From Heligmosomoides polygyrus polygyrus (taxonomy: Eukaryota; Nematoda; Chromadorea; Rhabditida; Heligmosomidae), in the NCBI GenBank assembly GCA_947396885.1, contig OX377205.1, forward strand, positions 67,986,969 to 68,050,968: a stretch of DNA of 64,000 nucleotides, written 5' to 3'. Made by a program: the position numbers and the translations under genes. This document shows, piece after piece, positions 11,568 to 23,200 of the stretch; within the stretch, counting starts at the first letter, position 1; every line of letters begins with the position of its first letter. The notes beneath the pieces were generated by a model. It did not search any database, was not told the origin of the DNA, and saw only the letters and a program-made list of their open reading frames with translations.

Positions 11568-12480
11568 TTATTGGCTAAAATAAATAAATAGAGGTCTTAC
11601 ACACCATCTCGCCACCTCTTGCGCCTTTTCTGAGCGTACCCACCGTACAGGCGCGCAGAACACAGTGTCATGCATGTCGCGTACCATCTCCTCAGAGGCG
11701 ATTACGTGTTGAAGGTCTCCTCTTCCCCCGTTGAATACGAGGAAGTCTCGGCCTGAGGAGCGTACTACTGCTTCTAACTTGAGTAAAGAGTGACAACAAG
11801 AAGAAATTGTTTTCGCAAGCATGACAAGCATTCCATCAGCCTTGGATTAGGGGCTGAATCAGCAATAAAAGGAAGCTGGTGCCGCAGTTCATTCGAAGAA
11901 ATCGAAGAAGCAGTTCGCCGCTTCCAAATGAACGACGACGCGTTCTCCAGCAGTCCACGGCCAAGCCGCTTTACGACGTCTCGGAAGGAAGCGGTCGACT
12001 GATGCGCACGCGTAGGTTGGTTCCGCCGGGAATTTTTTCCTCGCGGATGGCGGCTGCGGCAGACAGATTCGGGTCGACGGCGTCGGCTGGCGGACGGGCC
12101 TCCACGCCCACGGCCACGCAGACTCGTTTCTTTGCGACGAGAACAGTTCAGTCGACGTGAACTGCTCCTCCCCCGCTCGCTCCAACTCTGCTGTGGCCTT
12201 GACCGATCGATAACGCCAAACGCCCACGTGAAGGTCTTCAAGGAGTTCGAACCGAAGTCGAAGTGGCGTGGGTCCCCCGCCAAGGCAACCTTTACCTCGT
12301 CATTGCTTGTCAGCTCTTTCTGTCTGCGCCTTCGAGTACCATCTAATGGGATGATCTTGAATTTATCCTTCTGTTTCACCAGAATGAGAACATTATTGGA
12401 ACGCATACGTTTGGATTCTGGAGGCGATATGCCTACCTTGCTACTCTCTTCTGACCTCCCGTCTAATGTCTTTGCTTTTA
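11568..12480 (-). CDS. Uncharacterised minus-strand gene candidate, R/S-rich
   Basis: The minus strand is open for 250 codons from 12526 to 11774, and a second frame is open 11831-11568. The first 15 or so codons of the long frame come from a SINE (12485-12755), so any gene starts inside. A possible first exon starts at an ATG near 12396 (MRSNNVLILVKQKDKFKIIP) and ends NDE before a good GTAAAG donor near 12285. GC-rich sequence, 11850-12270, encodes an R/S-rich segment with RGRGRGGPSASRRRR. The 11568-11831 frame has GRDFLVFNGGRGDLQHVIAS. I do not recognise a family and cannot fix the exon joins. Confidence 0.35.
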
Positions 12481-12484
12481 GATG

Positions 12485-12755
12485 GGAGGTCAGCGTGGTC
12501 GGAGGAACGCCTGCTGTTGCGTGCACTTTGAATCAAAGGGATGTGTTTCAGCTCTCGCCAAGGCCAACCTAGCCTCCCATTCCCGTGGAGTCGGTTGAAA
12601 TGTGCCAGACTCGTATGAGAAGGATAAAACTCTGCCTAATTCATCAACTGGACACCGCAATTCACTGTGCAGGCCAAATCACATTCAGAAAGCCGCTATG
12701 TTATCCAGTAGGAGTGAAATGCGGCGCGGCGCATTCCGCAAAAGGATAGAACAAC
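12485..12755 (+). repeat. tRNA-derived SINE-like repeat
   Basis: Starts near AGCGTGGTCGGAGGAACGCC (A-box region), followed by GCGTGCACTTTGAATCAA, CAAGGCCAACCTAGCCTCCC, GAGAAGGATAAAACTCTGCC and CAGTAGGAGTGAAATGCGGC. It abuts the 5' side of the minus-strand ORF described at 11568. Confidence 0.6.
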
Positions 12756-13639
12756 TCCAACTTTTATTCTTTAATTTTTACCTCCACTTTTGTTTCTAAA
12801 TATCGTTATGGCTATGTTTGGTTATGTTACGCTTGTCTCACTGTCACTTCGCAGAGATGGCGCTTCAATTGATGACGACAAGCTGCTCCAGGACAAAATC
12901 AAGACTTGATTACCCTACCCCCGCAGTACTATTACTTGTATTTCATTTTTTGGGAGTCGCATGCATCACTTTCTATTTTCAAGGGAATGCTTCGTGAAGG
13001 GATAATAGACGAGTACGTGCAACTGCGAATGCAAGCGAACTGTGTAATCTTCGGACAACTCTGCCACCAGAATCATAGGTCTCAGGAAATACACAATAAA
13101 GTGCAAGGCCTGTTCGGAGAAGGAGATTGGTGAGGTACCTTTCTTCACCCGGGCAGGTTTACCGTTAGCGCCTCATCTTTTGAAGGTAGCTGTGTGCAAA
13201 TGAACTCGAGCTTCTGCCTCTCTTGGGCCTACCATTCTGGTGTTGTGATGGCAGCTCTCTCCGGGTAAAGCACTTCCTCAGGATTGACGTCAGTTACCTT
13301 CATGTCCACATACATGGTCGGTGTTTGTTGGTTCGGGAGTCCTTGGGCATTTTCTATTACCCTCGAGGTTTGAGTGGATCTTACCCACACAGGACACGAC
13401 CGTGTCACCGTAGGCGAGTCTCACGTAGCTAGTCAACTATGCCTCATGCCTAGTATGAATTAGGTATTGGCGTACGCATAATTTATTGGATACCTTAAAA
13501 TAGAATTTCTCTTCAATTTTTAGATACTAGGGTGCTAAAGAAAGAGAGGTAACGACTCCTGTGGTTTCTACGTACATAATGATTCAGCTCTGAAATGTTT
13601 AAATGCATATCGTGAATTCACTCGTGAAGGCGCAACTAA
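12756..13639. other. No gene or repeat recognised
   Basis: Short frames without motifs. A CTCGAGGTTTGAGTGG patch near 13363 has no partner. Confidence 0.3.
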
Positions 13640-13912
13640 CGTTGTCGGAGGAGGCTTCAGCTGTCATGCACCCGATGCCTGATTCCTGCTTTGCGTTTCC
13701 TGTCCAGACCAACAAAGCCTTCATCTCTCCGGGGTCGATGGGTTGGTTACAGCCCTTCCTGGGAGAGTTAGCCAACCAACTTGTTCATTGGCGGGGCACC
13801 GCAAGTTCTGTGCCAAATACGCACTCAGATTGTTTCTACGACATACTGGAGAAGAAGAATACGTAGCGCATTTCAAAAAGGGACTGATCACGCCGCCTTT
13901 AATCCTTATCTG
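13640..13912 (+). repeat. tRNA-derived SINE-like repeat
   Basis: Contains GTTGTCGGAGGAGGCTTCAG, TGCACCCGATGCCTGATTCC, CAGACCAACAAAGCCTTCAT, TCTCCGGGGTCG, GGCGGGGCACCGCAAGTTC and a 3' tail CCTTTAATCCTTATC at about 13899. The tail matches the (CCTTTAT)n-type end of other copies. Confidence 0.6.
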
Positions 13913-14825
13913 CTCTAAACGAAGACGTTTTACGAGCAACGTTCATAGCTGCATTCATTAGGTCTTTTTCTCGAACATAAGAAGTGTGTGAATGTTCCGC
14001 AATGGTAGCGTCAACTTCACCTTAGTCTTTCGTGTTTCGTTCCCGTCTAGGATAGGCATAGCCTGGTATCAATAACAGGTTACGGTATATTATAATATTT
14101 CGTTGGAGGCAAGAGCGAATATTTATTGATCTTTCAGCGTATATTGACGCTTTTGACTTTAGCACTGCAACAAATACAAATATGTATGTCTTCCTTCATT
14201 AGAAGGTAGCAGTGAAATGACTCCACTTCTTAGCTGAAGTAGAGTACGCGGTGTAGAATTAAGACAACAATTCTGAAGAACTAAAATAAACCAAAAATAA
14301 AATTAGGGTACTAAAATTAGGTTTGCGTTGAGGAAACTTTGCTTTTTTATAACATCTTTTCGGTGGCTCATGAGTGAAAGGAATGGAATGAGGAATGATC
14401 TCGGGGATAAGGGTCGCGTGCCCCAGGCGGGATGGTTCATAAGGATTTGATTCAGAGTGTGTGTAGGAGCAGACGCTTTCTTCGGTAGCGCTGTTGATGC
14501 CTAGGTGTTGCTGCCTATACACTGTCATGATGCAAGATTACCTGAAAAATTGTGACTATTGGAAGTCGTTTACAATGGGATGCCACATCGTAGTCAGCGC
14601 TTTCATGGCCTTGCTACTGTGTTCCCAGCTTATTAGATTTAACAATGCTTCGTGGCTTTGACACTCTTCTCAAATACCAATTGAATCTGCCATTATATCT
14701 GTTGAAAAGGTTTCGATTTTTTCGATTTGGGTGTGTTCGCTGAGTTTGTGGGCCTATTTTTGCCTTACTCGTCTTGAGTATGATCTAAGTCATGCTCACG
14801 AGGCGCAAGACGGCATATCCACTGG
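13913..14825. other. No gene or repeat recognised
   Basis: Only short frames; no structure beyond local AT-rich stretches. Confidence 0.3.
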
Positions 14826-15003
14826 TACATGTCGCGAAGACGCCACTGTGGGAATGCGGGAACGCGCTGTTGCTCCCACCATAATCGCGGCAGCCAATCA
14901 TGTGCCCTGCCTGTGCTGCTGAGCCGGTTCTGATTGGCTGCCGCGGTTACGGTAGGTGGAAGTGCGCGCTCCCACACCCCCTAGGTGCGTCTTGCGAATG
15001 TAT
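14826..15003. repeat. Foldback element, arms of about 75 nt
   Basis: Left arm about 14826-14900 and right arm about 14930-15003 are inverted copies. The best-matched parts are CGCGGCAGCCAATCA against TGATTGGCTGCCGCG, flanked by CCCACC/GGTGG, GGGAACGCGC/GTGCGCGCTCCC and CGCGAAGACGC/GCGTCTTGCG. No ORF. Confidence 0.75.
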
Positions 15004-15519
15004 TATAAATAATCGCTGAACATCTTCATATAAGATATCTGCTCGTAGCTTTTTTTTTTTCAAATAGCACTCGCGATGCATGAACGGAGGAGCCGATGTT
15101 GTAGGCGAGGGTTCCAGTGTAGTCAGCAACCGATAAACTCTGAGGAGTGGTTAAGCGTACTTCACTGAGTATTCTGCACTTGTGTGGCGCCACTCGAGCG
15201 CTCATCCGTCTTACGAAACGTCTATCTCTTCCATGTTTATGTAGGTAAGGAACGGCGGCGTGGAAAATGGGGGTGCAATGGTGAGCAACTTTTGTCTTCC
15301 GAGGAGCCTTTGCGGCGACCTCGTTTGCAGAGGTGAATATCCAGTACAAGATGTCTGCGCAGAGCTCAGCGCGTTTATTTTTGTTTAAGGAAACGTTGTA
15401 CGCTTCACGATGGACTAGAGAGATCGTAACATATGACGTCTGTGACAAACACCCAGTGGACGGGGATGCAAAAGTGATGCGACACATGAGATCCTAAAGG
15501 TGAAGGGAGCCGACAATAA
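15004..15519 (-). other. Open frame of 153 codons, no recognised domain
   Basis: The minus strand 15487-15026 is open, with no known motif, no clear splice sites and ordinary base composition. It may be chance. Nothing else is visible here. Confidence 0.2.
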
Positions 15520-15775
15520 TTAATCTTTTGAGGATGCGCCACGCATCCTCCTTCTAGAGGCTACCGTAGAGGCGACTCGAATACGTATTTAGGCTACACG
15601 ATGACTTGTGGTAGCTAGCCAATAGGCAAGTCAGCATTTTATTTCCTAAACAAGTCTGGTACTAACTCACCGAAGGGCTGGAAGGCTTGATTGGTCCAGT
15701 GGGGAAAGTCGATCCAAGAACCGTGATTCGGAATTGCATTTGAGAGCATGCGCCTTTTCCGACTACTTCACCATG
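15520..15775 (-). repeat. tRNA-derived SINE-like repeat
   Basis: Antisense copy: GGATGCGCCACGCATCC, then ACGTATTTAGGCTACACGATGAC, AAGTCTGGTACTAACTCACC, GGGCTGGAAGGCTTGATTGG and, at the end, GCGCCTTTTCCGACTAC, the complement of the A-box region. Confidence 0.6.
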
Positions 15776-17509
15776 CACCCAATGAAATACTAATTAAACA
15801 AAAACAAGGACACAGCATAGAATCGGAGTAGGTTAGAGAAAAAAGAACTGGAACAAAAAAACCGATTTACATTGTGGAAGCAAAAGTGGGCGGGGTCGTT
15901 CGCTTTGCACTGGGATAAGCACAGAGGATAGCAAAAGTGTGTAGGAGGCAATATGGAGTCAGCCACTTTCACTAGTATAGGGAGAACATGGTTACTAAAG
16001 AGGTAAGCGCATACATAGACCTTCCTCACAAGTCCTATTATTGTGACTTTCAGTTTCGCTGTCAGTTACCATGTTTTAGATGAGGATCTTCTAACAACAC
16101 TTCTTTGCTTGAACGAAATGCTTATCTGCTTCACACGTTCAAACCATGTTACCCCCAGCATCCTATGTGTACTCTGGCTAGTAGAATTTATTGCCAGGGG
16201 TCATATCTGGACCGCAGATCTCGTAGATTCAGAAGGGAGCTCTGATTCAACCTTGCCAATCTTGCTTATTTCTTACGAAATTTCATTCCAAGCGGCCATC
16301 TGGCCCAGCCCACATCCTGCATCATATCCCCACTTTAAAGCTTTTCGAGAGCTATATACGATTTGCCTCTACTACGCTTTCGATTAGCGCTTCTTGGCAA
16401 ACTCGTTTCACCACTTTCCACTCCTCTCGAACGGAGTCACCGCCGAACAACGCGTTTTTATTGGGTCAACACTAGCTGCTTCTTTGTCGAACACAAAGGC
16501 GTCCGTTGCTCCTGTCGCACTCTGACCGAGTACTCCGCCATCCATCATTTGCAGATGAACAAGCACATGGGTCTCCTCCCATCTCTTAATTATCACGAAG
16601 GGATCAGCATAACAAAAAACCGCAATGCAGACGAACCTGTCTTCTGCGAAAATTGTGGTTGTAGGATCAAAACCAAGAACTATTTGAAAGTAATTCTTTC
16701 CAAAAAAGGGAGAATCAATGGCCTCACATGACATCTAAACATAAAATGGGAAAGAAGCCCCTTAGAAGAAAAGGTATCGATTTCAATGTGTCTTCAGTTT
16801 TTTCAAAATCATCACCTTACCCTCATGGCGCTTGCTTATAAGTTAGGACTGCTCAGCTATGAATGAAGAGAACCGGCACCGAAAACGCAGTTTTTTTCTG
16901 GACGATGGGTCACTAAGGCCATTTTGCGGTTTTTCCTTTGATGTAACTCCTGACTATAGAATCTGGTTTGTTCTGTCCATTTTCAAGCGCACGTTGAGAA
17001 GAACGAGTCAGTAGGGTGTGATCACGCGGTCTCTGCCGGGATAACGTCACCGACGCTGTGTTCGCCAAAAAGAGATCTTGAAAACTGTCCGGTACCTAAT
17101 TCGACAGGAGTGGACGTTGACCGAACATTCGTTTCCCGAACCTTTTTGTTAGTGCTGCGCGCTGCTCTCTATAAGACTAGTAAATTTTACGGCTATGTTG
17201 GACCGGACTGCACTGATTGAATGCCACTTTTGGGTGAACTACCCATGAAGACACAGTAATGTGCGTTGTGCTAACAGTTCACTGCAGGTTTTGAAAGGAT
17301 CTATCTATCGAGACGGTTCGTGTTGTGTGGTCAAAGGCTGACAAGAATCTGCGTTCAAAGTCCAGTGTTTGTCGACGGCAATACCATTGCTGCCTACTCC
17401 TCAGTTGTTGCACGCTCCAAGAAAAGCTGATCCTTCGGTAATGTGTACAGCCTGTGACCTCTGACGTCCTTTCGGGACTCCTGAGGTCCCTCATGTTCTG
17501 TGTATCTCC
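15776..17509. other. No gene recognised
   Basis: Open frames at 16363-16734 on both strands have no recognised motif. A GGTCATATCTGGACCGCAGATC patch near 16200 is a weak imperfect palindrome. Nothing else. Confidence 0.3.
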
Positions 17510-17682
17510 TGGGGCCGGAATCATCAATAACTTACCGTAATTTAACAGAGAACATTACAGCCGAAATCCCTGATAGCGCGGCTGACCAAGCGATATGGTG
17601 AGCGATAAGCCGCGTTATCTGAGTTTTCCGCTGTGAATTCTCTGTCAAAGTTATGCAACTCGTTGATGAATCCGACCCCTGG
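17510..17682. repeat. Foldback MITE, family 2
   Basis: Ends GGGGCCGGAATCATCAA on the left and TTGATGAATCCGACCCC on the right, and an inner GAAATCCCTGA/TCTGAGTTTTCC region. About 173 bp. A better-conserved copy lies at 50526. The two families of palindromes (4079/9337 and this one) differ inside but share their outermost bases. Confidence 0.75.
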
Positions 17683-18461
17683 TTACCATAATCAGGCTTC
17701 AATTATAGCCACCGTTCCTGTTTATGTCAGAGGCTCAGAACGTCACTCTTCTTAGATCTGTCGCGCTGGTGCTTATTTTAGCGAATTTGGTGCTGATCCC
17801 TATTGTCTGGCCAACTTGAGTTGTCCTTGTTTCTGGCGTAGTGCTCTTGTGTAGCCTCTTCGAATCCTTCGCCCTGCCAAGAACTGTCAAAACGGTCGTC
17901 CCTTTGGAGCTGTGATGTCGTTTGTTAACACGTTATTGTTCTGTTCTCTACTAGGGCTGTACGCTGGCCTTTTGGTAGTAGCCCCACTCTTTTTAAAAGG
18001 TTTGCTGAGATTCATGCCCTAATAGATGATGAGAATATTTGTTGTTTTATTTCCTGCTAAATACAGTACGACGACAAGTTTTCCCAGATGAGGCGTCATC
18101 CAATCATAGTGGTCCAACTATCCCTGGAACTCTATACATGAAATACTTCGGGGCGACAACCAGTCATCCCTTTTAAGACAGAAACCTTGGCAAGAAGGAT
18201 ATACATTGATTTGACTATATCGCAGCAGCCCTCCACAATGCTGAGCATGATGGACGCCTGTTCTTACAAATGTATCACGCTGGTGGATTTTTTCACACCC
18301 TTCGTTTTATGAGCTCCATCGAAGATCGATGGCTGACCTTCGAAGTGGGCCGCGCACCATTTTCACCCCTTCCTAGTTTGTCTACTCGAGTTATCGTTCG
18401 CCGCTGTTGTGTGTTCTGTGGTCGCTTCGGCGGCTGGCTACATGTCGTGGGAATGAAGATG
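17683..18461. other. Presumed 5' flank of the PTR gene
   Basis: No repeat recognised. The + frame is open from 18270 into exon 1, so part of it may be 5' UTR or extra N-terminal coding. No TATA or other promoter element can be supported. Confidence 0.3.
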
Positions 18462-18471
18462 CTGCTTTCAG
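18462..18471 (+). promoter_or_regulatory. Candidate trans-splice acceptor of the PTR transcript
   Basis: A TGCTTTCAG acceptor ends at 18471, 38 bases before the chosen ATG, with no ATG between. Nematode mRNAs are often capped by spliced-leader addition at such a site, so this is a reasonable transcript start. It could also be a normal cis-splice acceptor from an unseen upstream exon. Confidence 0.35.
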
Positions 18472-18509
18472 AGACCAGCCGACATCCCCGTCAGCGGCCG
18501 TCTCATCTA

Positions 18510-18972
18510 ATGGAGGTGGGCATCCGGCCAAAACGGCAGTCGATCCTCATCGGACAACGGTCTCTCGACGTCTACGGAGAGGCTGACCAAGGTACACTAG
18601 GTAGTGGTTAGACGTAGTTGTTAGACTCCTTCGGAGCGTACTGTAGCTTCAGCTTTTTCGCATTTAACACAGAATTGCTTGAGTTGCTGCGTCATGGTGC
18701 GAGCGCTGCGTTCTTGGTGTTTTTGAAGGCTTCTTCGGAATCAAAGCAGCCACCGAGGTCTTAGTTCTCTCAGAATTTGCGCATGTGTGATTCGTCCTGC
18801 ATGCCTCCCTCTCGTTTCGCAGTACTAATTGGGAGAAAATCGTTTGCCCCAATATAATTCGGCATACTTCTTCCCAGTGGCATTCGATTTCTGTGTTCTC
18901 TTTTTTTTGCGCGTAGATCGTGCTTTCCGGTGCCTTAAGGTAAATAAATAAATTAATAAATGAATGAATGAA

Positions 18973-19011
<39 letters not shown>

Positions 19012-20265
19012 ATGGAATCTATTCTTTCGGTGTTAGTATAATCTTAAAGAATCTCCTCTGCAAAACTTCGCAGGTTGAGTTACACCCTTTGGAAAACGTA
19101 CGAGCAGCTGCACCTTTATGTAGCACTGTATAATATTATGCTCTCAACCGTGCATAATTGCGCTCTTGCGTTGTTTGTTTTCTGCGTAGAGAATATTTTA
19201 TCTTCGCCATTCTGGCACGGCTCACAGAGCACAAGCCTACGAAATACCTCGAACTGACCGGAAGCCTTGCTGATCTACCGGTTTTATCTTGCTTCAATGA
19301 TTTTTTTCTGGACAGCTCCGTCCACACATCCTAGCCCTTTAAAAATGAAAATCAGTACGAACAGCAGGAGCTGATTGATATTCTTTCCTACCTTCTAAAA
19401 TGATATTTGAAGAATTAGTAAGAAACGTGTGAGAAGCTCACAAACGTCAGATTAGGATGGCACGGCCAAATTCACATCTGTGCAGTAGAGTGATCAGCTG
19501 CTTAGCTGTACTTTTTGAGCGTGACATTGATTAGCCCATCACTTTTCCAGCGATTTTTCTCTAGGCCTTATAGGTTAAATGGAATCCGAGTATGGCCACA
19601 TATCACTCATGTCCTACTTTACAGTGAAAAACTCATCTATACAGTGAATCTGCTTCTACAAGAGAGTGTCAAAAACCGCGCTTTCTTTACGGATCAGCGT
19701 TCCAGTAGGTAGCACTAGCAGGACAAGCGCTATCAGACGTTGATTTAATTAAACAAAAATGCGGTTCTACTTCCTCCGAAATAGATGCTATAAACTAACG
19801 CAACAAGCCGTGAAAGTGTTTTCAGATATCCACAAAAGTTTAGGTTTCCAGACCCCTGGTGGCTTCACACAGTTTGTATTAGCTGGTACTCTTGTCACGA
19901 AAGTCTTCGATTAGTTTTGATTGGCGCTTTCGAGCCCATCTCCTACATCTGACTTGCGTGTTTAGGACCAAAGTTCGTCGTCTGGATCATCGGAGTGTTC
20001 CGAAAGTGGGGATTCATTATCGCAAGGAATCCATGGGTCGCCATTGTGATATGCCTCGTCATTTCTGGATTGTCGATGGTGAAGATCGTGCTCACACCGT
20101 CAGTTTTACGACGTCTCACTGAGCATCTGTTCAAAATCAAAGAATGTCTAGAAAGGCGATCAACGTCAATTTTTAGACAACGGAACGAAATCACGGGTTA
20201 TACGCCATACGGTGCTCGCGCTAAAGACGAATTTCAAGAGTATCAGGATTTCTTTTCTGCTCAAG
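18510..20265 (+). CDS. PTR gene exons 1-3: N-terminus, first membrane segment
   Basis: Exon 1 (18510-18591) encodes a short basic N-terminus starting MEVGIRPKR and ends in phase 1. Exon 2 (19966-20098) carries [13 protein letters not shown] and a hydrophobic TM1 rich in V, I and L, about residues 45-70. Exon 3 (20177-20265) encodes [11 protein letters not shown], which fits the place where PTR proteins have an SxxSRAR.E stretch just after TM1. I chose ATG 18510 because it is the first ATG after a TTTCAG acceptor ending at 18471 and its exon phase matches exon 2. The frame is open further upstream, with in-frame ATGs at 18270, 18309 and about 18453, so a longer N-terminus is possible. Exon 1 is the weakest exon because nothing in it is family-diagnostic. 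Confidence 0.7.
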
Positions 20266-23200
20266 GTAACGATTTCATTAGGAATTACGAATTTTCATTT
20301 CAACTTAAGAAATATTGAAACCATCATCTAAACATAAATAAGCGTAGCGGCACGAGAGTTAGGTCATTGGGAGCATCCCATCCTGCATAGAGATTAACCG
20401 TTAACCAAAATCAATAGCATATTAGGAACAGCGAATTACCAACAAAAAATAAAGTGAGACTGGAGCAGCCCGGGTTCGACTTTCGATAAATCTTTGCATG
20501 ATGTTGTTCACTTATGACGTGAACTTGATAAGCTGTCGACCAAGACTGTTAACGGCTCTATACCGGCAGACGTTTCGGCCTTTTTTGCCTTCTTCAGAGC
20601 CTAGAAAGTCAGAAATATTCACAACGCCATTTACCCAAACATCATTTCATCCTATAGAGTAGCCTTCTTAGAGAAAACAGAGACCGGATCAGTGACGGGA
20701 GTTGAAGAGGACGACTGACTTGTCAGGTGGTTGCTGTCGAGGGCCACGTGTACCTACATATAGCTGGAAGTAATGTGGGTGAATGAACTTCAGCCTGGGA
20801 TCACCCGACTTAAATACCTCAGCAGGTAAGATCACGTAGAACGAAACCAGCAGAAGAGAACTAAGAAGGGCGCTAGTTCTGGGGTTACCGCTAGACGCCC
20901 CTCCTGGTTAACCCAGGATTTCTAGCTGTGACCTAGAGCGCCTCGAGTGTCCTTTTTTCACTTTCTCGGGCTAAGATGGACGGGACGCTCACGTATAAAG
21001 CATTTTGGTGGAAGATGCGTTTTGCATGGATTTCCACATGAAAATAAACAATTAGATTCAATAAATAAAGAATAAATATCACCTGTATCACCTGTCGTCC
21101 CGTTGATCATCGACTGGCTCGAGCGGGCGCCAGCAGCGTCTCCATTCGTCCCTGTCGCGTGCCAGAGTGCTCCAATGGATTCTACTCGCTCGAGGGACAC
21201 GAAGAGCGTCATATCGGTCGTTCAGGGCTTTCACGAAAAAGTCCGACGAAAGAATAAATAAGGAAATGTTTTTGTGTGTGTGATGGGTAATGTTCGCTCC
21301 AAATCCCCTGCTTAACCTGCATTCCTATTTTCAAAAGCGGTCTGGGTTAGGGAATGTCAATCTATACAGAAAAAAATACGGTCATCGTTAGGCACAGGTG
21401 ATAGTGAAGGTTAGTCAACGTCAGCACAAGCTTTCAAAGCCACCACACTATTTCGGAATATCATCTCGTGTAGACTGTAGACTTGTCCACTTCCCCGCTT
21501 AGTCTTCTGTTTGTGCTATTTCCTTGCTCAGCAGTGTTTTTGGGAATGGGCAGGTGGTCGTTCTCAAACCGCCTTCTCCTAAGTGATCACTGGTAAACAC
21601 CCGGTAAGTAGCGATCAATTGGCGACGTGCTTGACATTGTTCTGGACGACGGGGAGTCATCAGTCTAGAGGGGTCCTCACAGTTTCAAATGAGCTAGGGG
21701 CCTGGGTCCGAATGTGAAACCGATTATGATTCTTGTTTTCAGTAAAACCTTTTCACAAATGAGCGTTTGGGGCTTAAAGCAAATTTTTGAAATTCAACAT
21801 ATTGCAAAAAGGTGAAGAGAAATTTAGTGCTAAGTGATTTCAGGTTGTTGCCATTTATGGCATTTCTTGTAACAAGGTGGTTGGAAATTTTGTGGCACGC
21901 AGGACCAATCCCTATGTGGGTGGATATTTGTTTTCTTGTGCAGGAGGATATCCAATGATTTCGTGACAAGCCTTCAGAGGCATACGATGTTAAACATTCT
22001 TCCAGAGATAGGAAACTTTGGAATTTTTGTGGGTGGGGTTCTGAGTTTTTTGTGGGTTTTAACGTGACGACGTTGATGGACGGATTCAGTTGCATTACCT
22101 TTGGACCTGTTTGCTGCTACTAGAACATTCTGATTAGCTCTATATTATATTAGCACCAACAGTGTAATCGTCGCTCTTTTCAAGGGTTCTTTCTGTCAAT
22201 TACAGTCATGTCGAAGCCTCAAAACTGGTTAGATCCGACAGGAAATTGAAAGGAGGTCGTGGGGCACCTATAATAGAGACGGTTCGCGGTCAGGCCAATC
22301 AAGACTTCGAAGCTAGCGAGCTGATGCTGAACTTGTCCGAGAAGCATAAACCACAGCATGTACAATGAACCTGTTCAGCTCTTCTCGAAAGTCATTCACT
22401 AGCCCAAAACGCACTCAAACTGGCTCCTCGCTGTCACGAAGAACAAGCATGTCTAGCGTGTTGTCCATTAATCAACACCGCCGTTGATCCTTTTATCAAA
22501 TACGGAGTGTCTCAAAAAATGTATACACTGTTTGTTCGAAAGGCGATAACTTTGCTTACAATAAAGTTACTAAAAAAGATAAAAGCACATCTAAAAGTCT
22601 AGGAAAATAGAAATTTGAGCGCATATGAGCGGTATGGGATGCACCATGCACTCGTCTGAAATTTTGCATTTTGCATTTGATTGGTTGTGTTTTGCTTGAA
22701 TACTTGTCATAATTTCTTCACAAAGTGGTTGTTTTAATTGATTTGTATTTTTAAAGATTTAAAACTTGAAACACACTACGGCTTACGAAAGATATGTACA
22801 GCGTATTTTAAAAGTAAAGGTCTTGTATGAAAGGTTCTAACATTGCTATTAGTGTTGCTTTTGAAGACGTTTGAGTCTCATATGAAAGCAAAGGGTAAGG
22901 GATTTTTATGGCATGTAAATGATCAAGACTGCGCCATGCTCCAGCTTGAAACCTTGCATTTCGGACTCAACTGATTGTGCATGGGCCGAACACTTGTTAC
23001 AATCATGTTGTTACTTGGCCAGTAATCTGTGCTGTGCTTTATTTAACAGCTAAAACCTGACAATTACGTGGAAGACACGAGCTTATTGATTTCACCATTT
23101 AAAAGTGAGCAGGAGCCCCATTTTACAAGACGGATTCTTGTACTGTTGAAGCAACATTCAAGCTGAATGGAAAGGTTAATCGGCACAATTGCAGCTACTG

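Noticed and set aside
15026..15487. 153-codon minus-strand ORF as a gene
   Set aside because: No motif, no splice context, and no composition difference from its surroundings.
16363..16734. Overlapping frames on both strands as a transposase or gene
   Set aside because: No catalytic or DNA-binding motif could be found in either frame.
18942..19014. 3' tail of a CR1 element
   Set aside because: No element sequence is recognisable before the array.
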